Assembly: GCF_900113485.1 (NCBI RefSeq)
Contig: NZ_FOPM01000018.1
Location: forward strand, 1 to 64,000
Reading direction: 5' to 3'
Source of the DNA: Methylobacterium gossipiicola
Lineage (GTDB): Bacteria > Pseudomonadota > Alphaproteobacteria > Rhizobiales > Beijerinckiaceae
Length of the DNA stretch: 64,000 bases
In this document: piece after piece, positions 15,809-24,562 of the stretch
Numbering within the stretch: the stretch's first letter is position 1
Layout of the letters: every line of letters starts with the position of its first letter
Made by a program: the position numbers and the translations under genes
Notes under the pieces: generated by a model
What the model was told of the DNA's origin: nothing
The model's database searches: none
The model's input: only the letters and a program-made list of their open reading frames with translations

Positions 15809-17416
15809 ATGCTGCGCTTCTCGAGAACCAAGATCGTCACGACCCTGGCGTTGATCCTCATCGGCCTCAGTCTCGCCGTGCCGAGCTTCTTCTCGCCCGA
15901 ACAGCGCAAGGGCTTCATGGCGGGGCTGCCGGGCTGGTTCCCGAGCTGGATCGTGCCGCAGCGCGCCATCGTGCTCGGCCTCGACCTGCAGGGCGGCTCG
16001 CAGCTCCTCCTCGAGGTCGATCAGAACGAACTCGTGGCCTCGCAGGCGAAAGCCCTGCGCGACGACGTGCGCCGCATCCTCCAGCAGGAGAGCGTCCGGG
16101 CCGAGGGCGGCATCCAGCTGCTCCAGCGCGGCGTGCAGGTGCGTATCGCCGACGCGGCGGCCCGCGAGAAGGTGCTGCCGAAGCTGCGTGAACTCGCCCA
16201 GCCCATCTCCAACCCACTGGTCGGACAGGGCGCCGGCCGCACCCTCGACATCACCGAGCAGCCCGACGGCCTGATCCGCCTCGCCCTCACGGATGCGGGC
16301 ATCACCGAGCGCACCCGCCGCGCCGTGAGCCAGGGCATCGAGGTCATCCGCCGCCGCCTCGATTCGACGGGCACCACCGAGCCGTCGATCCAGCAGCAGG
16401 GCGCCGACCGCATCCTGATCCAGGTGCCGGGCGAGCAGAATCCGGAGCGCCTCGAGAAGCTGCTGGGCTCCACCGCCAAGCTCGAATTCCGCATGCTCGC
16501 CGACTCGCCCACCGGCGACGTCGACATGCTGCCCTCCAAGGACGAGAAGGGCGCCAAGGTCCCAGTGGAGCGCCGGGTGATGGCCGATGGCGGCGATCTC
16601 ACCGACGCCCAGCCGGCCTTCGACCATCAGACCCAGGAGCCGATGGTCAGCTTCAAGTTCAACCTGAAGGGCGCCCAGCGTTTCGGGCAGGCCACCGCCG
16701 AGAATGTCGGCCGCCGCATGGCCATCGTGCTCGACAACGAGGTGGTGTCGGCGCCGCGCATCAACACGCCGATCACCGGTGGCTCGGGCCAGATCACCGG
16801 CAACTTCACCGTGGCCCAGGCCAACGACCTCTCGGTCCTGCTCCGGGCCGGTGCCCTGCCGGCGAAGTTCACCGTGGTCGAGCGCCGCGTCGTCGGTCCC
16901 GGCCTCGGCCGCGATTCGATCCAGGCTGGCAAGCTCGCGACCCTGGTGGCCGGGGCGCTGGTCATCGCCTTCATGTTCGCCACCTACGGGGTGTTCGGCT
17001 TCTTCGCCAACATCGCCCTCATCGTCCATGTCGGCCTCATCCTGGGCCTGATGTCGGTGCTGGAAGCCACCATGACCCTGCCGGGCATCGCCGGCATCGT
17101 GCTCACCATCGGCACGGCGGTGGATTCCAACGTGCTCATCTACGAGCGCGTGCGCGAGGAGGTGCGGGCGGGCCGCTCCATCGTCTCGGCGCTCCAGGCC
17201 GGCTTCGACAAGGCGTTCGCCACCATCATCGATTCGAACTCGACCATGGCGATCGCCGCCCTGATCCTGTTCTTCCTCGGCTCCGGCCCGGTGAAGGGCT
17301 TCGCCGTGGTGTTCATCCTGGGCATCCTCACGACCGTCATCACCGCCGTGACCCTGACCCGCATGATGATCGCCCTGTGGTACAATCTCGCCCGGCCCAA
17401 GGCTCTTCCGTTCTAA
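15809..17416 (+). CDS. secD: Protein translocase subunit SecD
   Basis: The RND-like subunit of the SecDF complex (535 residues), which uses proton motive force to pull exported proteins through SecYEG. The N-terminal helix is followed by LGLDLQGGSQLLLEVD (the first P1 motif) and a large periplasmic domain to about residue 360. The C-terminal six-helix region has GPGLGRDSIQAGKLATLVAGALVI and the TM4 motif GTAVDSNVLIYERVREE. The Asp in that motif is the conserved proton-relay residue of SecD. Length is normal for alphaproteobacteria. Confidence 0.97.
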   Translation: MLRFSRTKIVTTLALILIGLSLAVPSFFSPEQRKGFMAGLPGWFPSWIVPQRAIVLGLDLQGGSQLLLEVDQNELVASQAKALRDDVRRILQQESVRAEGGIQLLQRGVQVRIADAAAREKVLPKLRELAQPISNPLVGQGAGRTLDITEQPDGLIRLALTDAGITERTRRAVSQGIEVIRRRLDSTGTTEPSIQQQGADRILIQVPGEQNPERLEKLLGSTAKLEFRMLADSPTGDVDMLPSKDEKGAKVPVERRVMADGGDLTDAQPAFDHQTQEPMVSFKFNLKGAQRFGQATAENVGRRMAIVLDNEVVSAPRINTPITGGSGQITGNFTVAQANDLSVLLRAGALPAKFTVVERRVVGPGLGRDSIQAGKLATLVAGALVIAFMFATYGVFGFFANIALIVHVGLILGLMSVLEATMTLPGIAGIVLTIGTAVDSNVLIYERVREEVRAGRSIVSALQAGFDKAFATIIDSNSTMAIAALILFFLGSGPVKGFAVVFILGILTTVITAVTLTRMMIALWYNLARPKALPF

Positions 17417-17477
17417 GAAAGCCTTGCCGTTCTAGGGCGAAGGCCCGCCCGGCCCTGACACGAATCCGAGACCGATC

Positions 17478-18443
17478 ATGCGTCTGCTCCGCCTCTGGCC
17501 CGACGAATCGCACTTCGACTTCATGCGCTTCCGGCGGTTCAGCTTCCCGCTCTCGGCGCTGATGTCGGTGGCCACCGTGATCCTGTTCCTCACGGTGGGC
17601 CTAAACTTCGGCATCGACTTTAAGGGCGGCACCCTCGTGGAGCTGCAGGCGAAGTCCGGCACCGCCGATGTCGGCGCCGTGCGCCATACGGCCAATGGCT
17701 TCGGCTTCGGCGAGACCGAGGTGCAGGAACTCGGCGGCCAGGGCACCATCCTCGTGCGCTTCCCGCTCCAGCCCGGCGAGCAGGGCCAGACGGCGGTGAT
17801 GCAGAAGGCCCACGGCGCCTTCGACGCCGAGTACGAGTTCCGCCGCACCGAGACCGTCGGGCCGCGCGTCTCGGGCGAACTCGTGCAGTCGGGCACCATC
17901 GGCGTCGTCCTGTCGGTGCTCGCCGTGCTGTTCTACCTCTGGTTCCGCTTCGAGCGGGAACTGGCTCTGGGCGCCATCGTCGGCACGCTCCACGACATCG
18001 TGCTCACCATCGGGGTGTTCGTCATCTCCCGCATCGAGTTCAACATGACCTCGATCGCCGCGATCCTGACCATCGTGGGGTATTCGCTCAACGAGACCGT
18101 GGTGGTGTTCGACCGAACCCGCGAACTCATGCGCCGCTACAAGACCATTCCCACCGTCGAACTCCTGAACCTCTCCATCAACTCCACCATGTCGCGCACG
18201 GTGATGACGGCGACCTCCGCCTTCCTGTCGCTGCTGGCCCTGGTGCTGTTTGGCGGCGAGGCGATCAAGGGCTTCGCCGTGGTGATGCTGGCCGGCGTCG
18301 TCATCTGCACCTACTCGGCGATCTTCGTCTCGACCCCGGTCCTGATCTATCTCGGCCTCATGCTGTCGGGTGTGAAGGCGCAGACCCGCCCGACGGGCGG
18401 GAGCGGCCCGACGGGCGGGCGGGTGCCGCAGGCGGCGGAGTAG
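17478..18443 (+). CDS. secF: Protein translocase subunit SecF
   Basis: The partner of SecD, 321 residues. FGIDFKGGTLVELQAKSG is the SecF P1-head motif. Membrane helices follow from EFRRTETVGPRVSGELVQSG onward, and IVGYSLNETVVVFDRTRELMR contains the proton-path motif. The C-terminus is a short Gly/Thr-rich extension. It lies 61 bases after secD and three bases before the NDUFAF3-like gene, so all five genes from yajC to 19711 are likely one operon. Confidence 0.97.
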   Translation: MRLLRLWPDESHFDFMRFRRFSFPLSALMSVATVILFLTVGLNFGIDFKGGTLVELQAKSGTADVGAVRHTANGFGFGETEVQELGGQGTILVRFPLQPGEQGQTAVMQKAHGAFDAEYEFRRTETVGPRVSGELVQSGTIGVVLSVLAVLFYLWFRFERELALGAIVGTLHDIVLTIGVFVISRIEFNMTSIAAILTIVGYSLNETVVVFDRTRELMRRYKTIPTVELLNLSINSTMSRTVMTATSAFLSLLALVLFGGEAIKGFAVVMLAGVVICTYSAIFVSTPVLIYLGLMLSGVKAQTRPTGGSGPTGGRVPQAAE

Positions 18444-18446
18444 CGC

Positions 18447-18833
18447 ATGGCAGCCGGCGGCCTCCCTGACGGCTTCGTTCCCGGCCGCCACCTCATCGAT
18501 GCCTACGGCAACGGCGGCTTCCGCTTCGCCGAGATGTCGCATCGCGGCTCGATCCTGGTGCTGCCCTCGGGCATCCGGGCCTGGTCGACGACGGAGCCCA
18601 AAGCCATCGACCGGGCGGCCCTGCGTCCCGTCGTGGCGGAAGGCCGCGCCGTCGAACTCCTTCTCATTGGAACCGGCCTCGACATCGCGCCCTTTCCCGA
18701 TAGCCTGCGGCGCTGGCTCAAGGAGGCGGGCATCGGCCTCGACGTGATGCAGACCGGCGCGGCGGCACGCACCTACAACATCCTCATGGCGGAGAACCGC
18801 AAGGTCGCCGCCGCCCTGATCGCGGTCGCATGA
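18447..18833 (+). CDS. Mth938-like (DUF498) protein, NDUFAF3 homologue
   Basis: A 128-residue protein of the DUF498/Mth938 family, whose mitochondrial member NDUFAF3 is a respiratory complex I assembly factor. Visible hallmarks are IDAYGNGGFRFAEMSHRGSILVLPSG, the core AVELLLIGTGLDIAPFP, and GLDVMQTGAAARTYNILMAENRKVAAALI. It begins three bases after secF and its stop overlaps the start of the next gene (ATGA). That next gene is an NDUFAF6 homologue, so two assembly-factor relatives are coupled to secDF. Confidence 0.88.
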   Translation: MAAGGLPDGFVPGRHLIDAYGNGGFRFAEMSHRGSILVLPSGIRAWSTTEPKAIDRAALRPVVAEGRAVELLLIGTGLDIAPFPDSLRRWLKEAGIGLDVMQTGAAARTYNILMAENRKVAAALIAVA

Positions 18834-19711
18834 CGGACACGGACATCCAGGCCGGTACGACGGGGGGACTGGCCTTCGCGTTTGCGCATGGCGAGGCCCT
18901 GGTGAAGGCCGGCGACCCCGACCGCTACTTCGCCACCCTGTTCGCCCCGGCGGTCTTCCGGCCCCACCTCTTCGCCCTCTACGCCTTCAGCCTCACCGTC
19001 GCCCGCACCCGCGAAGCCGTCTCGACCCCCATGGCGGGGGAAATCCGCCTGCAATGGTGGCGCGACGCCCTGCAGGGTGAGGCGCGCGGCGACGTGAAGG
19101 CCAATCCCGTGGCGGCGGCCCTTGATGACGCCATCGTCAAGCGCCGGCTCGGGCGACAGCCCTTCGTCGACCTCATCGACGCCCGGGTGTTCGATCTCTA
19201 CGACGATCCGATGCCGCGGGTGAACGACCTCGAAGGCTATTGCGGCGAGACCGCCTCCGCCCTCATCCGCCTCGCCAGCCTCGTCCTGTGCGATGGCGCC
19301 GAGCCCGGCGGAGCCGCCGCCGCCGGCCATGCCGGGGTCGCCTACGGCATCACCGGGCTGCTCCGCGCCCTGCCGTGGCACGCGCGCGACGGACAGGTCT
19401 ATCTCCCCGCCGATATCCTGAAGACCTACGGCGTCACCCGCGAGGACGTGGTGACGGGGCGCGGCGGCCCCGGCCTCGTCCACGCCTGCGCCGATCTGCG
19501 CGCCCTGGCGCGGCGTCACCTCGCGGCCTATGAGGGCGCGCGCGGCACCATCGTTCCGGCGGCCCGGGCCGCCTTCCTGCCCGTGGCCCTGGTGGAGCCC
19601 TACCTCGCCGTCATGGAGCGGCCGGGCTACGACCCCCTCAACACGCAGATCGAGATCCCGCGCTGGCGGCGGTTGTGGCATCTGTGGCGGGCCTCGCGCC
19701 GCGCATCCTAG
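18830..19711 (+). CDS. Squalene/phytoene synthase-fold protein, NDUFAF6-like
   Basis: A 293-residue protein of the squalene/phytoene synthase superfamily in its NDUFAF6-like branch. RYFATLFAPAVFRPHLFALYAF and GEIRLQWWRDAL are the branch hallmarks. A true synthase would carry the first Asp-rich motif (DxxxD) after the ALYAF helix, but here it reads SLTVARTREAV, so prenyl-diphosphate condensation is unlikely. The second motif region is YGITGLLRALPWHARDGQVYLP. In mitochondria NDUFAF6 acts in complex I assembly. The gene overlaps the NDUFAF3-like gene by four bases, reinforcing that reading. Automatic annotation may call it a phytoene synthase. Confidence 0.85.
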   Translation: MTDTDIQAGTTGGLAFAFAHGEALVKAGDPDRYFATLFAPAVFRPHLFALYAFSLTVARTREAVSTPMAGEIRLQWWRDALQGEARGDVKANPVAAALDDAIVKRRLGRQPFVDLIDARVFDLYDDPMPRVNDLEGYCGETASALIRLASLVLCDGAEPGGAAAAGHAGVAYGITGLLRALPWHARDGQVYLPADILKTYGVTREDVVTGRGGPGLVHACADLRALARRHLAAYEGARGTIVPAARAAFLPVALVEPYLAVMERPGYDPLNTQIEIPRWRRLWHLWRASRRAS

Positions 19712-19757
19712 GGCATCGATCCAGACGGAGGCTTCAGCCGTGTCTGGGAAGATTGAT

Positions 19758-19828
19758 GCGAAAACACAAGCCTCGTGCTCTGGCGCATGAACGAAGTGAT
19801 TGCGTCACAGCACGAGGGGCGTTTTCGC
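19758..19828. repeat. Long imperfect inverted repeat (hairpin or MITE-like)
   Basis: Outer arms GCGAAAAC (19758-19765) and GTTTTCGC (19821-19828) enclose inner arms of 17 bases (19771-19787 and 19801-19817) that pair at 15 of 17 positions around a 13-base loop. This is the only structured content in the 370-bp gap 19712-20080 besides an AT-rich stretch at 20030-20065. It could be a terminator for the sec operon, a small RNA, or a miniature mobile element. Confidence 0.6.
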
Positions 19829-20080
19829 GCGATTCGGGCGTGCGCGAAGAACGTCCGCACGCAGCCGTCGCGCCGGACATGCTCCGGATCGTCGCGACGA
19901 CGGCAATCCGATTTCGAATTTCCCGCGGATGGAGAAGGCTATGCCTTTTCCGAATGCTTTTCCGCGCTCGCGTTGAGCACGCATCTCTGTACTGATACCA
20001 AGTCTCGACTCGGCTGTTCAGAGGATGATGTGAAATATTTATCGCGTGATGTGGATTATTCTACGTTCGGCCGTGTCGGG

Positions 20081-21487
20081 ATGCGGCGCTCGCTCCTGTG
20101 CGCGGCCCTTCTGGCGGGTTTCCTCCCCTGCGCGGCGGCGGCCCAGGCCTTGAAGACGACGCCGTACTTCGCGCTCTACGAGGCCCTGGGCAAACCCGAG
20201 GGGTGGAAGATCTCCGGCACGGTGCGACCGCGTTACGAGGCCCTCGGCGGTCAGTTCCGGCCGGGCCCCGCCCCGGCGAGCAACGACCTGTTCTCCCTAC
20301 AGACGACGCTGTTCGCCGAATACGACACCGGCCCGGTTCGGATCGGCGGGGAACTCTTCGACAGCCGTGCCTATTTCCAGCGGCGCGGCTCGAATTCCAT
20401 CGCCACCACCGAGGTGAACGCCCTCGAACTCGGTCAGGCCTATCTCGGCTTCGACCTCGCGGACGCCGCCGGGGCCGGAACCGTCAGCACGGTCACGGCC
20501 GGGCGCTTCACCCAGAATGTCGGCTCGCGCCGACTCATCGCCCGCAACCAGTTCCGCAACACCATCAATTCCTTCACGGGCATCGCCTACGATTGGCAGA
20601 ATGCCGGCAAGGATGCCCTGCACCTGTTCTATACCCTGCCGCACATCCGCGAGCCCTTCGACCGTCCGGGCCTCCTCAGCAACAGCGTCGCCTGGGATCA
20701 CGAGGGCCTCGACACCCAGTTGTTCGGCGGCATCGTCACCAAGGCGGGGGTGCTCGGCGGAATCCTGGAGGTCTACGGCTTCGGCCTGCTCGAACGCGAC
20801 AGCGGCTCGCAGCTCGAAGGCATCCAGACCCGCGACCGGCGCCTGTTCACGCCGGGATTCCGGCTGTTCCGCGCCCCGAAGGTGGGGCAGTTCGACCACG
20901 AATTCGAGGCCATCTACCAGACCGGCACCGCCCGCAACACGACGGCGGTGACGGACGTCACCGACGTGCCGGTCTCGGCCTACTTCGTCCATGCCGAACT
21001 CGGCTACACCTTCGACGCGGCTTGGGCGCCTCGGGTCTCCCTCGAATACGATCACGCCAGCGGCGACGACCGCAACCCCGGCCGGAACACCCGCTTCGAC
21101 ACCCTGTACGGAGCGCGGCGCTTCGATTACGGCCCGACGAGCCTCTACGGCCCGGTGCAGCGCGCGAACCTCATTTCACCGGGCATTCGCCTCGAATTCG
21201 CGCCCGCGGCGGATCTCGACGTGTTCGTGAGCTATCGCGGCCTCTGGCTGGAGAACCCCACCGACAGCTTCGCCGCCACGGGCATCCGCGACCGGAGCGG
21301 CCGATCGGGGAGCTATGCCGGTCAGCAGATCGAGGGCCGTGTCCGTCACTGGCTCGTCCCCGGCTCGATGCTCGTCGATGTCGGCGTCGCCTACCTCCTC
21401 AAGGGCGATGTCCTGCGCGACGCCCCCAACGCGCCCCGGACGGGCGATACGGTCTACGGGTCCGTCACCACGACGTTCTTCTTCTGA
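20081..21487 (+). CDS. Alginate-export-family outer-membrane porin
   Basis: A predicted 468-residue beta-barrel of the alginate export (AlgE-like) family. Signal peptide MRRSLLCAALLAGFLPCAAAAQA. The barrel begins WKISGTVRPRYEALGGQFRPG, with repeated alternating aromatic strands. The tract FTQNVGSRRLIARNQFRNTINSFTG is a signature of this family. The C-terminus TTTFFF ends in Phe as BAM substrates do. In alphaproteobacteria such proteins are generic porins, so alginate is not implied. The frame is open further upstream, but the signal peptide fixes ATG 20081. A GC-rich hairpin at 21505-21527 follows. Confidence 0.82.
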   Translation: MRRSLLCAALLAGFLPCAAAAQALKTTPYFALYEALGKPEGWKISGTVRPRYEALGGQFRPGPAPASNDLFSLQTTLFAEYDTGPVRIGGELFDSRAYFQRRGSNSIATTEVNALELGQAYLGFDLADAAGAGTVSTVTAGRFTQNVGSRRLIARNQFRNTINSFTGIAYDWQNAGKDALHLFYTLPHIREPFDRPGLLSNSVAWDHEGLDTQLFGGIVTKAGVLGGILEVYGFGLLERDSGSQLEGIQTRDRRLFTPGFRLFRAPKVGQFDHEFEAIYQTGTARNTTAVTDVTDVPVSAYFVHAELGYTFDAAWAPRVSLEYDHASGDDRNPGRNTRFDTLYGARRFDYGPTSLYGPVQRANLISPGIRLEFAPAADLDVFVSYRGLWLENPTDSFAATGIRDRSGRSGSYAGQQIEGRVRHWLVPGSMLVDVGVAYLLKGDVLRDAPNAPRTGDTVYGSVTTTFFF

Positions 21488-21504
21488 CGCGGGGGCACGG
21501 GAAA

Positions 21505-21527
21505 GGGCGGCTCGCCGTGAGCCGCCC
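21505..21527. terminator. GC-rich hairpin between convergent porin and catalase genes
   Basis: GGGCGGCTC and GAGCCGCCC form a perfect 9-base stem around a 5-base loop, 17 bases after the porin stop and 14 bases before the catalase stop. There is no T-tract, so intrinsic termination is uncertain. Confidence 0.5.
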
Positions 21528-21541
21528 CGGACCACACGGCC

Positions 21542-22465
21542 TCAGCGCGCCTTCTTCGTCAGTTTCGCGGCGATCTCGAACATCTCCTCCGGGGCATAAT
21601 CCGGGGTGAAGGCGGACGGGATGCCTGTGAGCTGATGGATCTTGCCCCCATCCGGCATGCCCTCGACCACGGTGAGCTCACCCGGCGGATCGCCCGGCAG
21701 GGCGACTTCGCCGTTGCCCCAGATGCCGGACATTTCCTTGTAGTCGCTCGGGCTGAACGTATAGAGCCGGCGGTGCGAGCCCTCCTGAAGGTATTTCTGG
21801 CACTCGGGAATCTTGTCGAGGTTGATGTTCGGCGTGGGGAGGAACTTGTCGAGCTCGACGCCGGTGATCTTCTTCAGCGCCAGGGCGTAGGCGTGGGCGT
21901 GGACCGAGCCGCGCACGAGGAGGTAACCGCAGACTTCGCGGCCCGTCGGATCGGTCAGCGTCTCGTAGACCCGGAGCTTGTGCAGGCGGGCACCGCATTC
22001 GAGGTGGAAGTTGTGCAGGAGATCGACCACCACGTTGCCCGTGGTGGTGATGAAGTCGTTGTTCCACGAAGCGCCGTTGCTGTTCACCGGGGTCACGCCG
22101 CCGCCATTCGACAGGAAGGCCGCCGCGAGGCGGATGTCCTTCATGTCCTCGAACGGCGCGCCCGAGATGTCGCCGCCATTCCCTTCGTCGCCGTCGTTGT
22201 CGGGGCCGTTGTTGAGCATGGCGACGCCGTTCGAGACCAGCTCGACATGCCCGAGCTCCTCGGCCGTGATGGCGGCAACGAGGCTATAGAACGGCTTCAG
22301 CTTCGATTTGCTGCGAAAGTTGAAGCTCTGGAACATGTAGTTCCCAAGTGTCGACATCTCACCATATTTGCCGCCTAGCAGTTCCTGGAGTGCCGCAGCG
22401 GCATTGGGATCTTTCCGTTTCGGCGCAGGCAACTCGGCTTGCAGCTGATCGACGCGCATAAACAT
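21542..22465 (-). CDS. Manganese catalase
   Basis: A 307-residue non-haem catalase that disproportionates hydrogen peroxide at a di-manganese centre in a ferritin-like four-helix bundle. The ligands are visible as Glu in GGKYGEMSTL, Glu-x-x-His in TAEELGHVELV, and Glu...His in FHLECGARLHKLRVYE. ATG 22465 (MFMRVDQLQ) has GGAG eight bases upstream and was preferred over ATG 22459. It is preceded by an EcfG-type promoter, so it should be induced in the general stress response. It is divergent from the lactate permease gene. Confidence 0.95.
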   Translation of the reverse strand: MFMRVDQLQAELPAPKRKDPNAAAALQELLGGKYGEMSTLGNYMFQSFNFRSKSKLKPFYSLVAAITAEELGHVELVSNGVAMLNNGPDNDGDEGNGGDISGAPFEDMKDIRLAAAFLSNGGGVTPVNSNGASWNNDFITTTGNVVVDLLHNFHLECGARLHKLRVYETLTDPTGREVCGYLLVRGSVHAHAYALALKKITGVELDKFLPTPNINLDKIPECQKYLQEGSHRRLYTFSPSDYKEMSGIWGNGEVALPGDPPGELTVVEGMPDGGKIHQLTGIPSAFTPDYAPEEMFEIAAKLTKKAR

Positions 22466-22507
22466 AGATTTATCTCCGTCCCCGAGCCCCGGAGGGCATG
22501 TCGGGGG

Positions 22508-22532
22508 AACCGGAGGTATCCCGGCATGTTCC
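22508..22532 (-). promoter_or_regulatory. EcfG-type promoter of the manganese catalase gene
   Basis: On the minus strand GGAAC (22532-22528), 16 spacer bases, then GGTT (22511-22508), a close match to GGAAC-N16-CGTT. The -10 lies 43 bases before ATG 22465, giving a leader of about 35 nt. The remaining 22533-22746 between the divergent genes shows no other clear site. Confidence 0.7.
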
Positions 22533-22746
22533 GTAACCGCGCCACGATCACGCAGGCTGCACCCACGCTTGGAACATTCCGGAACGGCGCGACGACGCAC
22601 CGATGCGTACGCTCATCGCGCCCATGGTGTCCCGCCCGCAACTGTCTCTGAATACATCATTAACCCGCGTTGAGCCGACTTCGGGCCTCTGCTAGCAACG
22701 ACCCAAGGTTCCGGCGGGAGATCGGAATCACCTTGGGAGGACGCCC

Positions 22747-24450
22747 GTGAATACCGTGACCACCTGGAATCAGGTCTACGATCCGTTCGGGAGCCCCTGG
22801 CTCTCGACGCTCGCCGCCTCCCTGCCGGTGATCGCGCTGCTCGGCATGATCGCCAGCGGCAAGGTCAAGGCCCACATCGCCGCCGTCCTCTCCCTGGTGC
22901 TCGCCTTCTGCGTCGCCGTGTTCCTGTTCGGCATGCCGGCCGATCTCGCCGCCCGCGCCTCGGGCTACGGCGTGGCGCTCGGCCTGTTTCCCATCGGCTG
23001 GATCATCCTCAACGTCATCTTCCTCTACCGCCTGACGGTGGAGAAGGGCTGGTTCGCCACCCTGCAGCAATCGGTGGCCGGCATCACCACGGACCGGCGC
23101 CTGCAGCTCCTCCTCGTCGCCTTCGCGTTCGGGGCGTTCTTCGAGGGCGCCGGCGGCTTCGGCACCCCGGTGGCGGTGACGGGTGCCATCCTCATCGGCC
23201 TCGGCTTCTCGCCGCTCGCCGCCTCGGGCCTCTCCCTCATCGCCAACACCGCCCCGGTGGCCTACGGGGCGCTGGGCGCCCCCATCCAGGGCCTCGCCTC
23301 GGTGACGGGCTACGACCCCTACATCCTCGGCGCGATGATCGGCCGCCAGCTGCCGTTCTTCTCCATCCTGGTGCCGTTCTGGCTCATCTGGGTGTTCGCG
23401 GGCTTCCGCGGCATGGTCCAGATCTGGCCCGCCATCCTCGTCTGCGGCGGCTCGTTCGCGCTCGCCCAGTTCGGCATCTCGAACTACGTCAACCCTTGGA
23501 TCGTCGATATCGGCGCGGCCCTCGTCTCCATGGGCGCCCTGGTGCTGTTCCTGCGCGTCTGGCGCCCGGCCACCATCTGGACCTCGCCGGCGCTACGCGG
23601 CAACGATCCGTCGCTCGGCTTCGTCACCGCCGAGGGCGGCGCCAAGGCTGCCCCCACGGGCGCCTATGCCCGCACCGCCTCGTCCTCCGAGATCATGATG
23701 GCGTGGGTGCCGTGGATCATCCTCTCGGTGATCGTCGCGATCTGGGGCACCGGCTGGTTCAAGGCCCTCGTCAACCCGATCTTCACCTGGAAGTACGAGG
23801 TACCGGGCCTGCACAACGTCATCATGAAGGTGCCGCCGGTGGTGGCCAAGGCCCATCCGGAAGCCGCCGTCTTCGCCTTCACCTACATGTCCTACACCGG
23901 CACCGGCGTGCTGTTCGCGGCCATCATCTCCGGCCTGCTCATGCGGTTCTCGCCCTGGCGCCTCGTGACGGCCTATCTCGAGACCATCTGGGTGCTGCGC
24001 TACTCGCTCATCACCATCTCGGCGATGCTGGCGCTCGGCGTGCTCACCCGCTACGCGGGCGTCGATGCCACCCTCGGTCTGGCGTTCGCCGGAACCGGCA
24101 TCCTCTACCCGTTCTTCGGCACGCTGCTGGGCTGGCTCGGCGTCGCGCTGACCGGCTCGGACACCGCGTCGAACGTGCTGTTCGGCGGCCTGCAGAAAAT
24201 CACCTCGGAGCAGCTCGGCCTGTCGGGCATCCTCATGGCCTCGGCGAACTCGTCCGGCGGCGTCATGGGCAAGATGATCGACGCCCAGTCCATCGTCGTC
24301 GCCTCCACGGCCACGGGCTATTTCGGGCAGGAGGGCAAGATCCTGCGCTTCGTGTTCTGGCACTCCATCGTGCTCGCCTGCCTCGTCGGCGTGCTGGTGA
24401 TGCTCCAGGCCTACGTCTATCCGTTCAACGCCATGGTGATTCACCCGTAA
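22747..24450 (+). CDS. lldP: L-lactate permease (LldP/LctP family)
   Basis: A 567-residue inner-membrane permease of the lactate permease family with about 13 hydrophobic segments, importing lactate (and in relatives glycolate) with protons. Family hallmarks include FGAFFEGAGGFGTPVAVTGAILIGLGF near residue 125, APVAYGALGAPI, and the C-terminal GWLGVALTGSDTASNVLFGGLQ and SANSSGGVMGKMIDAQSIVVAS. The GTG start at 22747 has GGGAGG at 22736-22741. It is followed by a strong intrinsic terminator. Confidence 0.95.
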   Translation: MNTVTTWNQVYDPFGSPWLSTLAASLPVIALLGMIASGKVKAHIAAVLSLVLAFCVAVFLFGMPADLAARASGYGVALGLFPIGWIILNVIFLYRLTVEKGWFATLQQSVAGITTDRRLQLLLVAFAFGAFFEGAGGFGTPVAVTGAILIGLGFSPLAASGLSLIANTAPVAYGALGAPIQGLASVTGYDPYILGAMIGRQLPFFSILVPFWLIWVFAGFRGMVQIWPAILVCGGSFALAQFGISNYVNPWIVDIGAALVSMGALVLFLRVWRPATIWTSPALRGNDPSLGFVTAEGGAKAAPTGAYARTASSSEIMMAWVPWIILSVIVAIWGTGWFKALVNPIFTWKYEVPGLHNVIMKVPPVVAKAHPEAAVFAFTYMSYTGTGVLFAAIISGLLMRFSPWRLVTAYLETIWVLRYSLITISAMLALGVLTRYAGVDATLGLAFAGTGILYPFFGTLLGWLGVALTGSDTASNVLFGGLQKITSEQLGLSGILMASANSSGGVMGKMIDAQSIVVASTATGYFGQEGKILRFVFWHSIVLACLVGVLVMLQAYVYPFNAMVIHP

Positions 24451-24479
24451 GGGAGAGCGCCCGACGCTGACGAGACGCG

Positions 24480-24508
24480 CCCGCCCCGGTTTGCCGGGGC
24501 GGGTTTTT
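24480..24508 (+). terminator. Rho-independent terminator after lldP
   Basis: CCCGCCCCGG (24480-24489), a four-base TTTG loop, CCGGGGCGGG (24494-24503), then five T residues. This is a textbook intrinsic terminator 30 bases downstream of the lldP stop. Confidence 0.92.
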
Positions 24509-24562
24509 GTTGGGCCAAACCGTTCGCGCGCGGACGCGGCGATGGGGTAGGGTGGCGTCGCC

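Noticed and set aside
18830..19711. Phytoene or squalene synthase for carotenoid or hopanoid synthesis
   Set aside because: The first Asp-rich motif is missing and the gene is coupled to an NDUFAF3-like gene, so the NDUFAF6-like reading is better.
20081..21487. Dedicated alginate export system
   Set aside because: Only the porin is present; no alginate synthesis genes lie nearby and the family is broad.
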